Assembly (NCBI GenBank): GCA_017529175.1
Contig: JAFXNX010000212.1
Location: 1-6,066, forward strand
Length of the DNA: 6,066 nucleotides
Source of the DNA: Clostridia bacterium
GTDB lineage: Bacteria > Bacillota_A > Clostridia > Oscillospirales > CAG-272
Reading direction: 5' to 3'
Shown: one piece after another, positions 4,989 through 6,066 of the stretch
Layout of the letters: every line of letters begins with the position of its first letter
Position numbering within the stretch: position 1 is the stretch's first letter
Made by a program: the position numbers and the translations under genes
Notes under the pieces: model-generated
What the model saw: the letters and a program-made list of their open reading frames with translations, nothing else
Databases searched by the model: none
Told to the model about the DNA's origin: nothing

Positions 4989-5011
4989 TTACAATGCCGA
5001 AAGGCAAGTAA
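4989..5011 (+). repeat. Hairpin with GAAA tetraloop upstream of the lipoprotein start
   Basis: TGCC (4995-4998), loop GAAA, GGCA (5003-5006) form a compact hairpin, extended below a small internal loop by TTAC (4989-4992) with GTAA (5008-5011). It ends 19 nt before the ribosome binding site. GAAA belongs to the stable GNRA tetraloop class. It may protect the 5' end of the message; no function is shown. Confidence 0.45.
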
Positions 5012-5041
5012 TAAATTCATTATCATTTTCGGAGGGGAAAC

Positions 5042-6066
5042 ATGAAAAAGTTTCTTGCACTTGCACTTGTTCTCGTGATGCTTTTTGCTTTCGCAGCATG
5101 CGGATCGAAGAATGACACGGCTGACGAAGCCGGAACAAAAGCGGCGGCTGACAGCGATAACGCTGCTGACACGACGCCCGTCGCTGGCGACGAAGCGATC
5201 AAAGTAGGATTTATCTATCTCCACGATGAAAACTCCACATACGACCGTAACTTCATGGAAGCTGCAAAGGCAGCTTGCGAAGCTATGGGCGCAGAATATT
5301 ACGAAAAAGTTGGCGTACCGGAAGGCAACGAATGCTATGAAGCGGCAGTTGACTTTGTAAACCAGGGCTGCAACATCGTATTTGCTGACAGCTTCGGACA
5401 CGAGGAATTCATGATCCGTGCCGCAGAGGAATATCCGGACGTTGAATTCTGCCATGCAACAGGTACGATGGCTCACACGGAAAAGCTTGACAATTTCCAC
5501 AACGCATTCGCTTCTATCTATGAAGGCCGTTACCTCGCAGGTATCGCTGCAGGAATGAAGCTCAACGAAATGATCGAGGCGGGCGAGTTCAAAGCTGAAG
5601 AAGCTAAGATCGGTTACATCGGCGCTTACACATACGCTGAAGTTATCTCCGGTTACACCTCCTTCTTCCTCGGCGCACGCAGCGTTTGCAAGACGGCTAC
5701 GATGGAAGTTCAGTTCACAGGCAGCTGGTATGACGAGACAGTTGAAAAGAACGCAGCCGAGACTCTTATCGAGCGCGGATGCAAACTCATTTCCCAGCAC
5801 GCCGACTCCATGGGCGCTCCTACAGCTTGCGAAGACGCGAACGTTCCGAACGTTTCCTACAACGGTTCTACGGTTGAAGCTTGCCCGAACACGTTCATCG
5901 TTTCCTCCAGAATCAACTGGGAGCCTTACTTTGAATACATCATCACCTGCGTCAAGAACGGTGAGTCGATCGACACAGACTGGACAGGAACGATCGCTAC
6001 CGGTTCCGTTCTTCTCACAGACGTCAACGAGAAGGCTGCTGCTGCCGGCACAGTTGAAGCTATCGC
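5042..6066 (+). CDS. BMP/PnrA-family substrate-binding lipoprotein, 3' end missing
   Basis: This is the extracellular binding component of an ABC importer of the BMP (basic membrane protein) family, whose characterised members bind purine nucleosides. The first 20 residues are a lipoprotein signal (MKK, a hydrophobic run, then FAAC with C20 as the lipidated cysteine). A flexible Ala/Asp/Thr-rich linker follows to about residue 52. The binding domain starts at IKVGFIYLH (53-61) and shows family features: ADSFGHEEF (115-123), NAFASIYEGRYLAG (154-167), KIGYIGAYTYAEVISGY (189-205), and QHADSMGAPTA (252-262). The frame stays open to the window end after 341 codons; relatives are often about 380-430 residues, so a short C-terminal part is missing. 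GGAGG (5031-5035) sits 6 nt before ATG 5042. Codon choice leans to AAC, TTC, GAA and GCT, suggesting high expression. The guanine riboswitch upstream supports purine nucleoside uptake. ATPase and permease genes are expected just downstream. Confidence 0.94.
   Translation, partial: MKKFLALALVLVMLFAFAACGSKNDTADEAGTKAAADSDNAADTTPVAGDEAIKVGFIYLHDENSTYDRNFMEAAKAACEAMGAEYYEKVGVPEGNECYEAAVDFVNQGCNIVFADSFGHEEFMIRAAEEYPDVEFCHATGTMAHTEKLDNFHNAFASIYEGRYLAGIAAGMKLNEMIEAGEFKAEEAKIGYIGAYTYAEVISGYTSFFLGARSVCKTATMEVQFTGSWYDETVEKNAAETLIERGCKLISQHADSMGAPTACEDANVPNVSYNGSTVEACPNTFIVSSRINWEPYFEYIITCVKNGESIDTDWTGTIATGSVLLTDVNEKAAAAGTVEAI

Larger units (their letters stand above)
4796..5041 (+). other. Long unexplained leader between riboswitch terminator and lipoprotein gene
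   Basis: About 245 nt separate the riboswitch terminator from the lipoprotein start, more than a simple guanine off switch needs. It contains a hairpin with a GGAA loop (4795-4816), a possible 29-codon ORF (4819-4908), a 10-bp hairpin (4895-4931), a GAAA-loop hairpin (4989-5011) and the ribosome binding site (5031-5035). I cannot match it to a known riboswitch, T-box or protein-binding leader. No second good promoter was found in it. Confidence 0.6.

Noticed and set aside
4912..5115. 67-codon + strand frame overlapping the lipoprotein start
   Set aside because: Runs out of frame through the lipoprotein ribosome binding site and signal peptide; no initiation site or domain.
4934..5800. 288-codon open frame on the - strand
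   Set aside because: It lies almost wholly opposite the lipoprotein gene, has no ribosome binding site or family features, and is explained by that gene's biased codon use.

Overview
The window looks like a chromosomal segment from an anaerobic Bacillota of the class Clostridia, probably a gut lineage. The basis is strong GGAGG-type ribosome binding sites, sigma-A-type promoters, a purine riboswitch, a glycyl-radical-enzyme activase, and a lipoprotein with an acidic, low-complexity linker. Base composition is intermediate, so I do not name a genus. All genes lie on the + strand, and I see no mobile element, tRNA, rRNA or CRISPR array.

Layout. (1) 1-459 is the 3' end of an M32 carboxypeptidase gene, followed by a short GC hairpin. 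(2) A good promoter at 497-525 opens a compact run of five genes: a zinc-ribbon/DUF4234 membrane protein (555-1118), a DUF2752 membrane protein (1118-1486), a GtrA-family membrane protein (1536-1952), a radical-SAM glycyl-radical-enzyme activase (1949-2845) and an Sfp-type phosphopantetheinyl transferase (2861-3544). A single-pass membrane protein of unknown function (3601-4443) follows, possibly with its own extended -10 promoter, and the run closes at a strong intrinsic terminator (4451-4492). Two junctions overlap (1118 and 1949-1952), so translational coupling is likely. (3) 4444-5041 is a 598-nt non-coding stretch with a promoter (4601-4629), a guanine-class purine riboswitch (4657-4727), a switchable terminator (4758-4795), and a further 245 nt of leader with a possible 29-codon ORF and more hairpins. 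(4) 5042-6066 is a BMP/PnrA-family substrate-binding lipoprotein, cut by the window end.

How the parts work together. The best-supported functional unit is the last one: a guanine-sensing leader controlling what is probably the binding component of a purine-nucleoside ABC importer, switched off when guanine or hypoxanthine is plentiful. The six-gene run does not form a recognised pathway. The activase has no glycyl radical enzyme beside it and the phosphopantetheinyl transferase has no carrier-protein gene beside it, so both probably act on partners encoded elsewhere. Three starts were placed by ribosome binding site or overlap rather than longest frame: 1536, 1949 and 3601.

I did not find a clear new system. 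The least explained pieces are the second half of the riboswitch leader (4795-5041) and the membrane protein at 3601-4443.
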